A stretch of DNA of 64,000 nt from Pistricoccus aurantiacus (GTDB taxonomy: Bacteria > Pseudomonadota > Gammaproteobacteria > Pseudomonadales > Halomonadaceae): NCBI RefSeq assembly GCF_007954585.1, contig NZ_CP042382.1:2914001-2978000 (forward strand). Direction: 5' to 3'. A program made the translations under genes and the position numbers. Below are positions 44,892 through 54,069 of the stretch, piece by piece (position 1 is the first letter of the stretch; each line of letters starts with the position of its first letter). The notes below the pieces were generated by a model. That model worked only from the letters and a program-made list of their open reading frames with translations. It ran no database searches and was not told the origin of the DNA.

Positions 44892-45070
44892 CCTGCCTTG
44901 AAATCCCGAATTTCTACTTATGGTTATCAGTGGCTATTTTTTAGTTTTCGTCGCCCGTTTTGTCTCACTCTTGTTTTTCTTACTCTTGCGTTTTTTCTTA
45001 CTCTTGGCAGCGACAAGCCGTCATCCGGGGTTACATCAGTCATTATTTATAGGAGCAGTTATATTAGTTA

Positions 45071-47278
45071 TTATTTATAAGAATAGTTGTAATAGCCGTA
45101 ATAGCCGTAGCTGGTGGCCGCCTTGCGCTCCATGGCGTTGAGAATGGCTCCTTTGAGTACGACACCGCTGCTTTCCAGACGCTGCATGGCGGCTTCCACT
45201 TCCCGCACCGGGTTGACCGCGAACCGGGTCACCAGTAGCGCGGTGCTGACCTGCTTGCCGATGATCGCCGCATCCGTTACCGCCAAGATGGGCGGCGTGT
45301 CGATGATCACCAGGTCGTAACGCGCAGATACCGCATCCAGTAGCTGAGTGAATCGGCGCTGCATCAGCAGTTCTGAAGGATTGGGCGGCGCAGTGCCACG
45401 CGGAATATAGTCGAGCCCTGCCACCTGACTGGGCGTGATGGCGGCGTCCAGTTCGAGCTGTCCGGCCAGTAGCTCGGAAAGCCCGTTCTCGCTGCCGCTT
45501 TGAAAAGCGCTGTGCAGATGCCCCTTGCGCATGTCGCCGTCGATCACCAGCACCTTCTGCCCTGCCTGGGCGCACACCGCCGCCAGATTGACGCTGACAA
45601 AGCTCTTGCCCACCGTCGGCGCGGGGCCGGTGATCATCAGGCGGTTGTCCGTGGCGTCCATCATCGCGAAATGCAGGCTGGTACGCAGGCCGCGCAACGC
45701 CTCCACGGAGAGATCCGTGGGATTGCGCACCGCCAGCAGATCGTTGATCGCACCTTCCTGCTGGCCGCGCCGACGCTTGACTTGAGTGACCAGCTTGCTC
45801 TGCTCATCGGAGAGCGGCACCGTGGCGTAGACCGGTAATCCAATAGCTTCGAGCTGAGCCGGCGCCTCGACGCCACGATTGAAGACCAGCTTGAGCAGAA
45901 CGATACACACCGACAGCAAGAGACCGGAGAAAAGGCCTACCGCCAGAATCAACGAGCGGCGCGGGGCAATCATGCCGTCGATCACCGCATCGTCAAGAAT
46001 ACGCACGTTGCCAACGGTGCCCGCTTTGGCGATACGCAACTCCTGCATGCGATTAAGCAGCTGTACATAGATCTCCTGGGTGACTTCCACATCCCGAGTC
46101 AGACGCAGGATTTCCTGCTGGGTTTCCGGCAGGTTGCCCACTCGGGACTCCAGCTGTTCCTTTTCTCTTTGTAGCTGCTCCTTCTTTTCCAGCAGGGTCT
46201 GATACTGGGGATGGCTGGGCGTGAAGCGGCGAGCCATCTCGCTCTCCACCAGTTCCAATTCGTTGAGCTGTTTCTCGAGCTCAACCAGCGAGCTCAGAGC
46301 GCTTTCCGTTTCGAAGGAAAGATCGACACTATCCTGATTGGCCCGATACCGATTGAGTCGATTTTCCGCTTCGGAAAGCGATTCGCGAACTTGTGGTACC
46401 TGTTCATCGAGAAAAGCCAGGCTCTTCTCTGCTTCCGCCGCCTGTCTCTCGATATTTTGAGTGAGATATACCTGAGCGACGGCGTTCAGGGAATCTAGCA
46501 ACTGCTGGGGATCCGTTCCCGTCAGGGAAAGCTCCAGTACGCCAGTTTCCTTGCCTCGCTGGGTGACCTCGAAACGTCCTTGAAGATCTTTGGTCGCCGC
46601 CAGCTCGCTACGCTTGATGAGGGTGTATTCGGCTCCCGCAGGTGCGGTCAGCCGATTGACGTTGAGTTCGATCCATCGATCCTGCCGGCTCCCGTCGCTC
46701 TTGAAGGGCTCATCCTGGCTGCCCTTGCCCAGAGATTCACCTCGAGGCGTCAGAAGCTCATAGCGCCCTTCCCCCAGGGAGCGTAGCGTCAGCGGCACAC
46801 CGATCCAGTTTTGTGAGGTCTTGAATCGGCTGATATTGAGATATTCGCCGCTCCAGATGCTCGACCAGCCCCGGGCAAAGCGGGGACGATCGATACCGTA
46901 GCGTACTTGGGCAAGCCCGACGACCGGCAATGGCGTTGGCCTGATCAGTGTCGTCAAGCCTACCTGCTCCGCCGCCTTGCCAAGAATCATCCTGGTACCA
47001 AGTATTTCGATGTGCGCATTGGACTCCGGCTTCTGTTCCCCAAGCATCTCGGAGAGATTGGAACCGCCAAGCCCGCCACTCTTGGTCTCCACCTGAACCA
47101 CTGCATCCGACCGGTAGACCGGCGTAGCGATCATCGCATAAGCAATACTGATCAGCGTGGTGATAGTCGTGAGGGCGATAATCAATGCCTTGTGGTCCCA
47201 CAAGGCGCCAAAGATATAGCCGAAATTCAGCCCATTCTCATCCTGGGGATTTTGCGAAGCAGGCGGGGTTTGAGGCAT
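45071..47278 (-). CDS. wzc: Wzc-type polysaccharide co-polymerase tyrosine autokinase
   Basis: A 735-residue protein from ATG 47278. The N-terminal Wzz domain has two membrane helices around residues 25-50 and 430-455, enclosing long coiled-coil periplasmic sequence rich in EKEQLE-like heptads. The cytoplasmic BY-kinase has Walker A ITGPAPTVGKSFVSVNLA, Walker A-prime KVLVIDGDMRKG and Walker B DLVIIDTPP. The C-terminal tail SYGYYGYYNYSYK holds seven tyrosines for autophosphorylation. It controls chain length and export. It is first in the minus-strand run; a perfect ops site lies about 120 bases upstream. No Wzb or Wza is nearby. Confidence 0.95.
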   Translation of the reverse strand: MPQTPPASQNPQDENGLNFGYIFGALWDHKALIIALTTITTLISIAYAMIATPVYRSDAVVQVETKSGGLGGSNLSEMLGEQKPESNAHIEILGTRMILGKAAEQVGLTTLIRPTPLPVVGLAQVRYGIDRPRFARGWSSIWSGEYLNISRFKTSQNWIGVPLTLRSLGEGRYELLTPRGESLGKGSQDEPFKSDGSRQDRWIELNVNRLTAPAGAEYTLIKRSELAATKDLQGRFEVTQRGKETGVLELSLTGTDPQQLLDSLNAVAQVYLTQNIERQAAEAEKSLAFLDEQVPQVRESLSEAENRLNRYRANQDSVDLSFETESALSSLVELEKQLNELELVESEMARRFTPSHPQYQTLLEKKEQLQREKEQLESRVGNLPETQQEILRLTRDVEVTQEIYVQLLNRMQELRIAKAGTVGNVRILDDAVIDGMIAPRRSLILAVGLFSGLLLSVCIVLLKLVFNRGVEAPAQLEAIGLPVYATVPLSDEQSKLVTQVKRRRGQQEGAINDLLAVRNPTDLSVEALRGLRTSLHFAMMDATDNRLMITGPAPTVGKSFVSVNLAAVCAQAGQKVLVIDGDMRKGHLHSAFQSGSENGLSELLAGQLELDAAITPSQVAGLDYIPRGTAPPNPSELLMQRRFTQLLDAVSARYDLVIIDTPPILAVTDAAIIGKQVSTALLVTRFAVNPVREVEAAMQRLESSGVVLKGAILNAMERKAATSYGYYGYYNYSYK

Positions 47279-47308
47279 GCAGCAACCTGAATAGAATAAC
47301 GGCACCAA

Positions 47309-48301
47309 ACCAAATCATGGTACCAGATGGTGATAAGTAGAAAATGATTCAATCAACGGCTCGATCTCGGCGCGATCTCGATAATTGACTACTCGGACAC
47401 GCTACCGCCCCAAGAGATGACCTGGCATCCTTGTGCTTGAGCCCGCCTGGCACTCCCGGTTGCCACCGTAGTTCGTGCCACCCTGCATAAACTGAATTAT
47501 CGAACAATTAACTTGATTAAATTTAGCAATCTAACGTATCTAACCTAACTTGGCGTTACGAAATTGCTACATTGCGGCGGCAAATCGCCGGTATTAAGTA
47601 TCATATTGTAATTAATTGTGAACAATAAATCGATGGTAGGAGTAATTCTACCTAAGCAAGCTTGTCTTGACCAGACGGCTGATTTTTTTAATCCAAAAGG
47701 AAAGCGATTCGATCCTAACCAGCGCGTCTCTTCCAAAACGGCTTGCAACAAACATAGGCATGAACATCTGGGGTAAATATCAACTTATTGTTTTTTATAA
47801 AAAAATTTCGAAACAGATAAAGAAGCCTATAAAAAACTGATGAGTTAAGCCATCAGATTGTTTAAAAAAATCGCACTTTAATCCATTTAATGTATTAAAA
47901 AATCACTGCTAGTTTATATAATAAAAATACTGCGTGAAATTATAATAACTTTGTTTTTTTAAATTTGAAGATGAAGTAAAATCAACTTGTAAAAAAATGT
48001 TCTTATCCCTAATTTAAATACATAAATTACACTTTGCTTCTTTCTGAAATAATGACGTTGAAAAATCGCCATATCCGGGATTTTCCTTTAATGCCAACAT
48101 GTTCACCGGCATGACTGACGTACCAGGGATGATATTTCCGTCAGCTACATCAATAAAACAGCGACTCTCTTGTTCCTATACTAATAACTGGCACAACCGG
48201 ACAGTAGATTCGGCCCATTGTCGCCAATCGGTGCGGTGGGATGATGAAAAGTCGATGACGGGGCTCTTTTACGTATTATCAAATGGACCAAGGTAAGAAA
48301 G
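47309..48301. other. AT-rich non-coding region between wzc and wbpM
   Basis: Almost 1 kb without a credible gene, between two divergently transcribed polysaccharide genes. The right half (about 47750-48060) is very AT-rich, with A and T runs. It should contain the promoters for both directions; the only precise signal I can support is the ops element at 47398-47409. The strong A+T bias would also suit nucleoid-protein silencing. Confidence 0.7.
47398..47409 (-). promoter_or_regulatory. ops element (RfaH recruitment, JUMPstart core)
   Basis: On the minus strand the sequence reads GGCGGTAGCGTG, identical to the 12-base ops core of E. coli and Salmonella operons. It lies 120 bases upstream of the wzc start, in the transcribed direction. 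At ops, paused RNA polymerase exposes a DNA hairpin that recruits RfaH, which then suppresses termination over long polysaccharide operons. The position and orientation are exactly as expected. Confidence 0.85.
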
Positions 48302-50422
48302 ATGATCCCTACACTCGAAACGATATTCCGGCTGCCGCGTTACCGTAAACGTCTTATTCTTCTCACTCTGGATGCCGTCCTGCTGTGCTTGAGCATACTG
48401 GCTGCCTGGACGCTGCGCCTCGAGAGCCTCGAACCGCTGAGCCAGGCCTCTACCTGGTGGCTACTGGCTATTACCGTGCCGCTGAGCCTGGTGCTGTTCA
48501 GCGCGCTGGGGCTGTATCGTGCGGTATTGCGCTACATGAGCTACCGTACGATTCAGCAGATATGTCTGGGCGTCGTGGGTTCCATGACGATACTGGCGTT
48601 GGGCGGCCTGCTGTTGCAGGCCCCTCTGCCCCGCTCGGTTCCATTCATTTATTTGATGCTGGCCATTCTGAGCCTTGGCGGCGGTCGTATTTTCCTGCGC
48701 GGTATTTATCAGAACAGCCGCAACAGCAAGAAGATTCGTGTCGCAGTCTACGGTGCTGGTTCGGCGGGCTCCCAGCTGGTGCGAGCCATGCGTCAGGACG
48801 CCACCTATCTGCCGGTGGCTTTCATCGATGATTGGCGGGGCATGCACACTACCTTCGTGGAAGGTATCAAGGTATACCCTCCCACCAAGCTTCCCGAGCT
48901 GATCGAAAAACGCGGGGTTGCGCACATCCTGCTTGCCATTCCCAGCACTTCGATGACGCGACGCCGGGAAATTCTCGAATCCCTGCAGGAAATCGCCATT
49001 CCGGTCAGAACCGTGCCAGTGATGGCGGACGTGATTTCCGGCAGGGCAAAAATCAACGAAGTCCGTGATGTCGCGGTGGAGGATTTACTGGGCCGCGATC
49101 CGGTTCCTCCACGTCAGGATCTGCTTGCCGCCAACATTGAAGATAAAGTGGTCATGGTGACCGGGGCCGGCGGATCGATCGGCAGCGAGCTGTGCCGCCA
49201 GATTCAGCAGCTGAGGCCGCGCCGGCTCCTGCTGCTCGATTCTTCCGAATACGCGCTCTATCAGATAGAAAAAGAACTCGAAGCGGTCAACGCCAACAGT
49301 CCCAGGCCGGTCGAGATCATGGCGTTTCTTGGCTCGGTGCAGAATCAGCGGCGCCTGTCCTCGCTACTCGACACCTTCCGCGTACAGACCATCTATCACG
49401 CCGCCGCTTACAAGCATGTGCCGATGGTGGAGCACAACGCGGCGGAAGGCATCCGCAACAACGTCTTTGGCACCCTGCGCCTGGCCCAGGCGGCGATCGC
49501 AGCGGGCGTGGAGACCTTCGTGCTGATATCCACGGACAAGGCGGTACGCCCTACCAACATCATGGGCGCCAGCAAGCGGCTGGCGGAGCAGATATGCCAG
49601 GCGCTGGCCAATCACCAGTCCGGAACACGTTTCTGCATGGTGCGCTTCGGTAACGTTCTTGGCTCGTCCGGGTCCGTGGTCCCGCTCTTTCGCAGGCAGA
49701 TCGATGCAGGCGGGCCGATCACGGTGACGGACCCGCGGATCACCCGTTACTTCATGACTATTCCCGAAGCGGCTCAGCTGGTCATCCAGGCCGGCGCCAT
49801 GGGACGTGGCGGTGATGTTTTCGTACTGGACATGGGCGAGTCGGTGCAGATCGCCGATCTGGCGAGCAAGATGGTACGGCTTTCCGGCTTGCAGGTGAAA
49901 ACACCGGAGAACCCGGATGGAGATATCGAAATCGTCTATACCGGACTGCGACCGGGAGAAAAGCTCTACGAGGAACTGTTGATCGCCGATCGCGATGTGG
50001 TGGAAACCGAACATCCTCGTATTCGCAGTGCCAACGAGGCGTATTGGGAATGGTCACGCCTGAAAGGCTATTTGCAGCGTCTGGACGCGGCGACTTCCAA
50101 TGCGACCGCGGTCGATCTGGAAACACTGCGCGATCTGCTGAAAGAACCGGAAACCGGCTATCAGCCAAAGTGCCAGATTACCGATCTTGAATGGGAGGAG
50201 CGCCGTAGCCGGGCCAAGTTGCTTCCTTACCCCACGACCTCGGAATTGGACTCTGTGGATCAGTCGCTGGATGAGCGTGAGCCTTCACTGTCGGTACGAA
50301 ACGGCAGCGAACCCGCCAGTATCTATGCGTCAATCGATTCGAAAAATAGTACCTCTTATGGTGGATCGACCGCTTTGCGTTACGAGCGATCCATCAAGTC
50401 GGCTCGCATCAGGCGCGCTTGA
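48302..50422 (+). CDS. wbpM: WbpM-type membrane UDP-sugar 4,6-dehydratase
   Basis: A 706-residue protein with four N-terminal membrane helices (about 17-115), a CoA-binding-like first Rossmann domain (VAVYGAGSAGSQLVRAM), then the polysaccharide-biosynthesis dehydratase domain with VMVTGAGGSIGSELCRQI and VLISTDKAVRPTNIMGASKR. The catalytic Tyr position reads MGASK, as in WbpM and FlaA1 relatives. It should convert UDP-GlcNAc to the 4-keto-6-deoxy sugar feeding QuiNAc or similar residues. The C-terminus carries about 60 extra Ser-rich polar residues. AAGGTAAG precedes the ATG. Confidence 0.93.
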   Translation: MIPTLETIFRLPRYRKRLILLTLDAVLLCLSILAAWTLRLESLEPLSQASTWWLLAITVPLSLVLFSALGLYRAVLRYMSYRTIQQICLGVVGSMTILALGGLLLQAPLPRSVPFIYLMLAILSLGGGRIFLRGIYQNSRNSKKIRVAVYGAGSAGSQLVRAMRQDATYLPVAFIDDWRGMHTTFVEGIKVYPPTKLPELIEKRGVAHILLAIPSTSMTRRREILESLQEIAIPVRTVPVMADVISGRAKINEVRDVAVEDLLGRDPVPPRQDLLAANIEDKVVMVTGAGGSIGSELCRQIQQLRPRRLLLLDSSEYALYQIEKELEAVNANSPRPVEIMAFLGSVQNQRRLSSLLDTFRVQTIYHAAAYKHVPMVEHNAAEGIRNNVFGTLRLAQAAIAAGVETFVLISTDKAVRPTNIMGASKRLAEQICQALANHQSGTRFCMVRFGNVLGSSGSVVPLFRRQIDAGGPITVTDPRITRYFMTIPEAAQLVIQAGAMGRGGDVFVLDMGESVQIADLASKMVRLSGLQVKTPENPDGDIEIVYTGLRPGEKLYEELLIADRDVVETEHPRIRSANEAYWEWSRLKGYLQRLDAATSNATAVDLETLRDLLKEPETGYQPKCQITDLEWEERRSRAKLLPYPTTSELDSVDQSLDEREPSLSVRNGSEPASIYASIDSKNSTSYGGSTALRYERSIKSARIRRA

Positions 50423-50448
50423 GTGGTGCTTTGGCGTTATCCGACGGC

Positions 50449-51336
50449 TCAAGCATTGTAGGCGATGGCGCCCATCTCGCTCACATCGTATCCCCCCATG
50501 GCGTGAGCCCTTGCTTGACAGCGCTTGCCTTGTGCGAAAGCCAGCAGGCGCTGGATCGGCGGTTCGAAATAGCTTCTGCGCCGTAATGCCAGGTCAAAGC
50601 GTTCAGTGTGCAACGGTAGAAAGTGCAGGCCATGACGACGCGCCGCGGCTTCGACCCCCAAACCGACCTCCGCCTCGTCCTGGCTGATGGCAAGCGCAAG
50701 ATCGTCTTCTCCCAGCGCCGGATGCGAGATCGGATTCAGCTGCCGATAGTCGATGCCTTCACGTCGCAGCAGATAGTGCAGCAGACGCTCCGCCCCGGCT
50801 TCCGGCTGTCGGCAAACGATTCTCGGGCGCTCACGTACAAGATCGCCCAGCGCGGTTATTCCTAGCGGATTCCCCTGGGCCAGCAGCAAGCCTTGCCGAC
50901 GCTTTGCCCAGTGAATCAGCACCAGGTCGCGTACCCCGCCAAGCCCCAGATCCTGGGGCTGATTATAGGAACCTCGCTCGAAATCGATCATGTGCAGCCC
51001 CGCCAGCATGGCCTCGTCCGTGAGCAGCCGGCGTACGCCGTCGCCGCTTCCATGGCACAGCAACGCCAGGTTCGAGCCGCTTTCTCGTACTGCCCACTCC
51101 AGAAGCGGGTCCTGACTGCCCGCCAGCACGCAGGGAAGCCGCTTGTCCGGCGGCTGATCGCCTTCCAGATGATTCATCAACCACAGATCGATACTTTGGC
51201 GAGGAAACAGCAGCTTGCCAGTCACCTTGGTGCAGGGAATCTGCCCTTGCTTGACCAGATCGTAGACCTTGCGCTCTTTCAATCGCAGGTAGTCGGCCAC
51301 TTCGGCAGTGGTCAGGTAAGCGTATGAAGACGTCAT
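50449..51336 (-). CDS. Helix-turn-helix regulator with PBP-like ligand domain, next to tungstate transporter
   Basis: From ATG 51336 (AGGA nine bases upstream; alternatives at 51345 and 51393) the product is 295 residues. An excisionase/MerR-like winged helix (YLTTAEVADYLRLKERKVYD then LVKQGQIPCTKVTGKLLFPR) is followed by a periplasmic-binding-protein-like domain with ESGSNLALLCHGSGDGVRRL and ALAISQDEAEVGLGVEAAAR. Such one-component regulators sense molybdate or tungstate and are found next to their transporters. It is divergent from tupBCA, so it probably controls that operon from the shared 160-base gap. Confidence 0.85.
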   Translation of the reverse strand: MTSSYAYLTTAEVADYLRLKERKVYDLVKQGQIPCTKVTGKLLFPRQSIDLWLMNHLEGDQPPDKRLPCVLAGSQDPLLEWAVRESGSNLALLCHGSGDGVRRLLTDEAMLAGLHMIDFERGSYNQPQDLGLGGVRDLVLIHWAKRRQGLLLAQGNPLGITALGDLVRERPRIVCRQPEAGAERLLHYLLRREGIDYRQLNPISHPALGEDDLALAISQDEAEVGLGVEAAARRHGLHFLPLHTERFDLALRRRSYFEPPIQRLLAFAQGKRCQARAHAMGGYDVSEMGAIAYNA

Positions 51337-51496
51337 GACAGTCATTCCTGATTTTTGTCCTGCTTGAGCCGATGTTTTGCTTTTTTTATGCATCAGGTTG
51401 CATATTTTTCACAACCGGCTGCAAACGCACAGAATAACGCACATCATGCAACAAGTAGCTATACAGCAATCATGCCGTTGGCTCACGGGAGAACGC

Positions 51497-52201
51497 ATGG
51501 CCGCCGCGGACAGCGCCTTACATACCGCCCTGGAACTGGTGTTGGGGCTTGATCCAACCCTGATGGGCATCGTGCTGCTTTCGGTCAAGGTTTCCTTGAC
51601 GGCGGTGCTGTTGGCCTGCGTGGTCGGTTTACCTCTGGGGGCAGCGCTGGCGTTATGGCAATTTCCGGGGCGCGGCGCGCTGGTGGTGGCACTCAACGCC
51701 TTGATGGGCCTGCCGCCGGTGGTGGCGGGCCTGGCGGTTTATCTATTGCTCTCGCGCGCGGGACCGCTAGGGGAATTCGGCCTGCTATTCACTCCCGGCG
51801 CCATGGTGGTGGCGCAGTTCGTGCTGGTGATGCCCATCGTCGCCGCCCTGACCCGGCAGCAGATCGAGGAACTATGGGGCGAATACGGCGAGCAGCTGCG
51901 TTCTTTCGGCGTATCGCGGGGGCGGGCGATTCCCACGCTCTTGTGGGACGCGCGTTTCGGCCTGGTCACGGTAGTACTGGCGGGATTCGGCCGCGCCAGC
52001 GCCGAGGTGGGAGCGGTGATGATTGTCGGTGGCAATATTGACGGTGTTACTCGGGTGATGACCACTGCCATCACGCTGGAAACCAGCAAAGGCAATCTGG
52101 CGATGGCCATGGGCCTCGGTATGGTGCTGCTGACCTTGGTGGCGCTGGTCAATGCCACCGCCTACATGATTGGTGAAAACGCCCGCAGGCGCCTGGCGTG
52201 A
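51497..52201 (+). CDS. tupB: Tungstate ABC transporter permease TupB
   Basis: A 234-residue permease from ATG 51497 with GGGAG upstream; an ATG at 51377 would add an unlikely leader. Several membrane helices and the BPD_transp_1 segment QLRSFGVSRGRAIPTLLWDA are present, and LMGLPPVVAGLAVYLLLSRA is typical of TupB/WtpB-like permeases. It forms the channel for oxyanion uptake with TupC and TupA. The next gene starts within its stop codon. Confidence 0.9.
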   Translation: MAAADSALHTALELVLGLDPTLMGIVLLSVKVSLTAVLLACVVGLPLGAALALWQFPGRGALVVALNALMGLPPVVAGLAVYLLLSRAGPLGEFGLLFTPGAMVVAQFVLVMPIVAALTRQQIEELWGEYGEQLRSFGVSRGRAIPTLLWDARFGLVTVVLAGFGRASAEVGAVMIVGGNIDGVTRVMTTAITLETSKGNLAMAMGLGMVLLTLVALVNATAYMIGENARRRLA

Positions 52202-52950
52202 GCAACCTGAATATCGAGCTTGACGAATACACGCTGAGCCTGGATCGAGTCTGCTACGAACATAACGGCCAACGCTTGCTGGGTCCGATCTCTCTGGAAA
52301 TCTCGACCCCGGGCAAGACGTTGATCATGGGGCCTAACGGCTCGGGCAAGAGCCTGCTGATGCGGCTCTGCCACGGCCTGCTGGCGCCCAGCAACGGCGT
52401 GGTGCAATGGCGACATCAAGGCAGGCCTCGTCAGGCCGGGCCGCATCAGGCCGGGCCTCGCCAGGCCATGGTGTTTCAGCGTTCGGTGCTGCTGCGGCGC
52501 TCCGCGCTGGCCAACCTTACCTACGCCCTTGCCATTCAGAAGGTGCCGCGCCGATACCGCAAGGCGTTGGCGCGAGAAGCCCTCGAACGTTTTGGACTGG
52601 CGTCTCTGGCCCAGCGTTCGGCGCGGGTGCTTTCCGGCGGCGAACAGCAGCGTCTCGCCTTGGCGCGGGCCTGGCTGATCCGGCCCGAGGTGCTGTTTCT
52701 CGACGAACCCACTTCGGCGCTGGACCCGGCGGCGATCAAGGCGGTGGAAGATGCGGTGGAGGAGTTTCATCGCAACGGCTGCCGTATCCTGATGAGCACT
52801 CACGATCTCAATCAGGCGCGACGCCTGGCGGACGAGGTGGTGTTCCTGTGTAACGGCCAGCTGATCGAGCATAGCGCCGCGGAGCGATTTTTCAGCAACC
52901 CACGTAGCACGAAGGCAGCCGCCTTCATCAAGGGCGAACTGGTGTGGTAA
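52198..52950 (+). CDS. tupC: Tungstate ABC transporter ATPase TupC
   Basis: A 250-residue ATPase starting at a GTG that overlaps the tupB stop. Walker A is LIMGPNGSGKSLLMRLCHGL, the signature is LSGGEQQRLALARAWLI, and Walker B is [12 protein letters not shown]. Just before the Q-loop (MVFQRS) it has an unusual repeated stretch (RQAGPHQAGPRQA) that is absent from most relatives. It energises uptake through TupB. The stop is 40 bases before tupA. Confidence 0.9.
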   Translation: MSNLNIELDEYTLSLDRVCYEHNGQRLLGPISLEISTPGKTLIMGPNGSGKSLLMRLCHGLLAPSNGVVQWRHQGRPRQAGPHQAGPRQAMVFQRSVLLRRSALANLTYALAIQKVPRRYRKALAREALERFGLASLAQRSARVLSGGEQQRLALARAWLIRPEVLFLDEPTSALDPAAIKAVEDAVEEFHRNGCRILMSTHDLNQARRLADEVVFLCNGQLIEHSAAERFFSNPRSTKAAAFIKGELVW

Positions 52951-52990
52951 TTCGTCCTGTAAAACCAAGCCGATAACCAGGAGTCAGTGT

Positions 52991-53869
52991 ATGCAAGGTT
53001 CTACTCGTTCCTTTAGCCTTTCGAGGAAGGTCGCCGGTGTAAGCGCCGCGCTGCTATGTGGCGTCGGTTTGTCCTGGGGAGCCGTGGCTCAGGAAGACAA
53101 TGCTCAGCAAGACAATGCTCAGGAGAAAGACGGCCAGTTCATCACCCTGGCGTCGACGACTTCCACGGAGCATTCCGGGCTGTTCGACTCGATCATTCCC
53201 AAGTTTCACGATGCCACGGATATCGATGTGCACGTGGTCGCGGTGGGCACCGGCCAGGCCTTCGAGATCGCCCGTCGCGGCGATGCGGATAGTCTGCTGG
53301 TGCACGATACTGCCGGTGAGAAGAAATTCGTCGACAACGGCTACGCCACCCAGCGTGACGACGTGATGTACAACGACTTCGTGCTGATCGGTCCGAAGGA
53401 CGACCCGGCCAACGTCAGCGAAGCGGATAGCGCCGTGGATGCATTCTCGCGCATCGCTGAAGCCGAAGCGCCCTTTGCTTCCCGCGGGGACGACAGCGGC
53501 ACCAACCGGGCGGAGCTGCGACTTTGGGAAGACGCCGGGGTCGAAGCCGAGGGTGAATGGTATCGAGAGCTGGGCAGCGGCATGGGCCCGACCCTGAATA
53601 CCGCCGCGGGCATGGACGCCTATGTCATGTCCGATCGCGCCACCTGGGTATCCTTCAAGAATCCGCAGAACCTGGAAATTCTCTTCGAGGGAGACGAGGT
53701 CCTGTTCAACCAGTACGGCAGCCTGCTGCTGAGCGAGGAGAAATTTCCTCATCTCAAGCATGAACTGGCCAAGCAGTGGCACCAGTGGCTGCTTTCCGAA
53801 GAAGGCCAGCAGGCGATCGCCGATTACGAACTGAACGGACAGCAGCTGTTTTTCCCCAACGCCAAGTGA
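52991..53869 (+). CDS. tupA: Tungstate-binding periplasmic protein TupA
   Basis: A 292-residue secreted binding protein with signal peptide (about residues 1-33, ending AVAQ) and a short Gln/Asp-rich linker with a repeated DNAQ. The mature part opens FITLASTTSTEHSGLFDSII, where TTSTExSGL is the oxyanion-binding signature of TupA, then VVAVGTGQAFEIARRGDADS. It captures tungstate (or molybdate) in the periplasm. Third gene of tupBCA. A GC-rich hairpin follows the stop. Confidence 0.92.
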   Translation: MQGSTRSFSLSRKVAGVSAALLCGVGLSWGAVAQEDNAQQDNAQEKDGQFITLASTTSTEHSGLFDSIIPKFHDATDIDVHVVAVGTGQAFEIARRGDADSLLVHDTAGEKKFVDNGYATQRDDVMYNDFVLIGPKDDPANVSEADSAVDAFSRIAEAEAPFASRGDDSGTNRAELRLWEDAGVEAEGEWYRELGSGMGPTLNTAAGMDAYVMSDRATWVSFKNPQNLEILFEGDEVLFNQYGSLLLSEEKFPHLKHELAKQWHQWLLSEEGQQAIADYELNGQQLFFPNAK

Positions 53870-53894
53870 TTTTTCTGCGATAACTCACCACTCG

Positions 53895-53915
53895 CGCCGA
53901 GGCAAGACCTCGGCG
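53895..53915 (+). terminator. GC-rich hairpin after tupA, possible terminator
   Basis: A perfect 8-bp stem (cgccgagg / cctcggcg) with a five-base loop, 26 bases after the tupA stop. It lacks a following T-run, so it may act as a weak or Rho-assisted terminator or as an mRNA 3-prime stabiliser. Confidence 0.5.
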
Positions 53916-53980
53916 TCACCTACCGTCTACCCCTGTTATCGCGGCAATTTACGACTTTCGTTTAGAGGCTGTACTTTCAC

Positions 53981-53996
53981 TTTACGTAAACGTCAA
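53981..53996. promoter_or_regulatory. Candidate LiuR-type operator upstream of liuA
   Basis: The imperfect palindrome TTTACGTAAACGTCAA lies 74 bases before liuA. It resembles the TTGACGTTTACGTAAA-type motif that I recall for the MerR-family regulator LiuR of leucine degradation. No liuR gene is in the window. Confidence 0.5.
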
Positions 53997-54069
53997 CCTG
54001 TTTTAGCCTGACGCCATCGTCATATCGTCTATCCTTGAAACAGCACTCGACGACGCTTGGAGCCAAATC

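Noticed and set aside
44927-45043. 38-codon minus-strand frame (MTDVTPDDGL..., basic tail) between wzc and the sugar transferase
   Set aside because: No ribosome site; its basic Lys/Arg-rich character comes from repeated low-complexity DNA (ttactcttgc-like), so coding is not supported.
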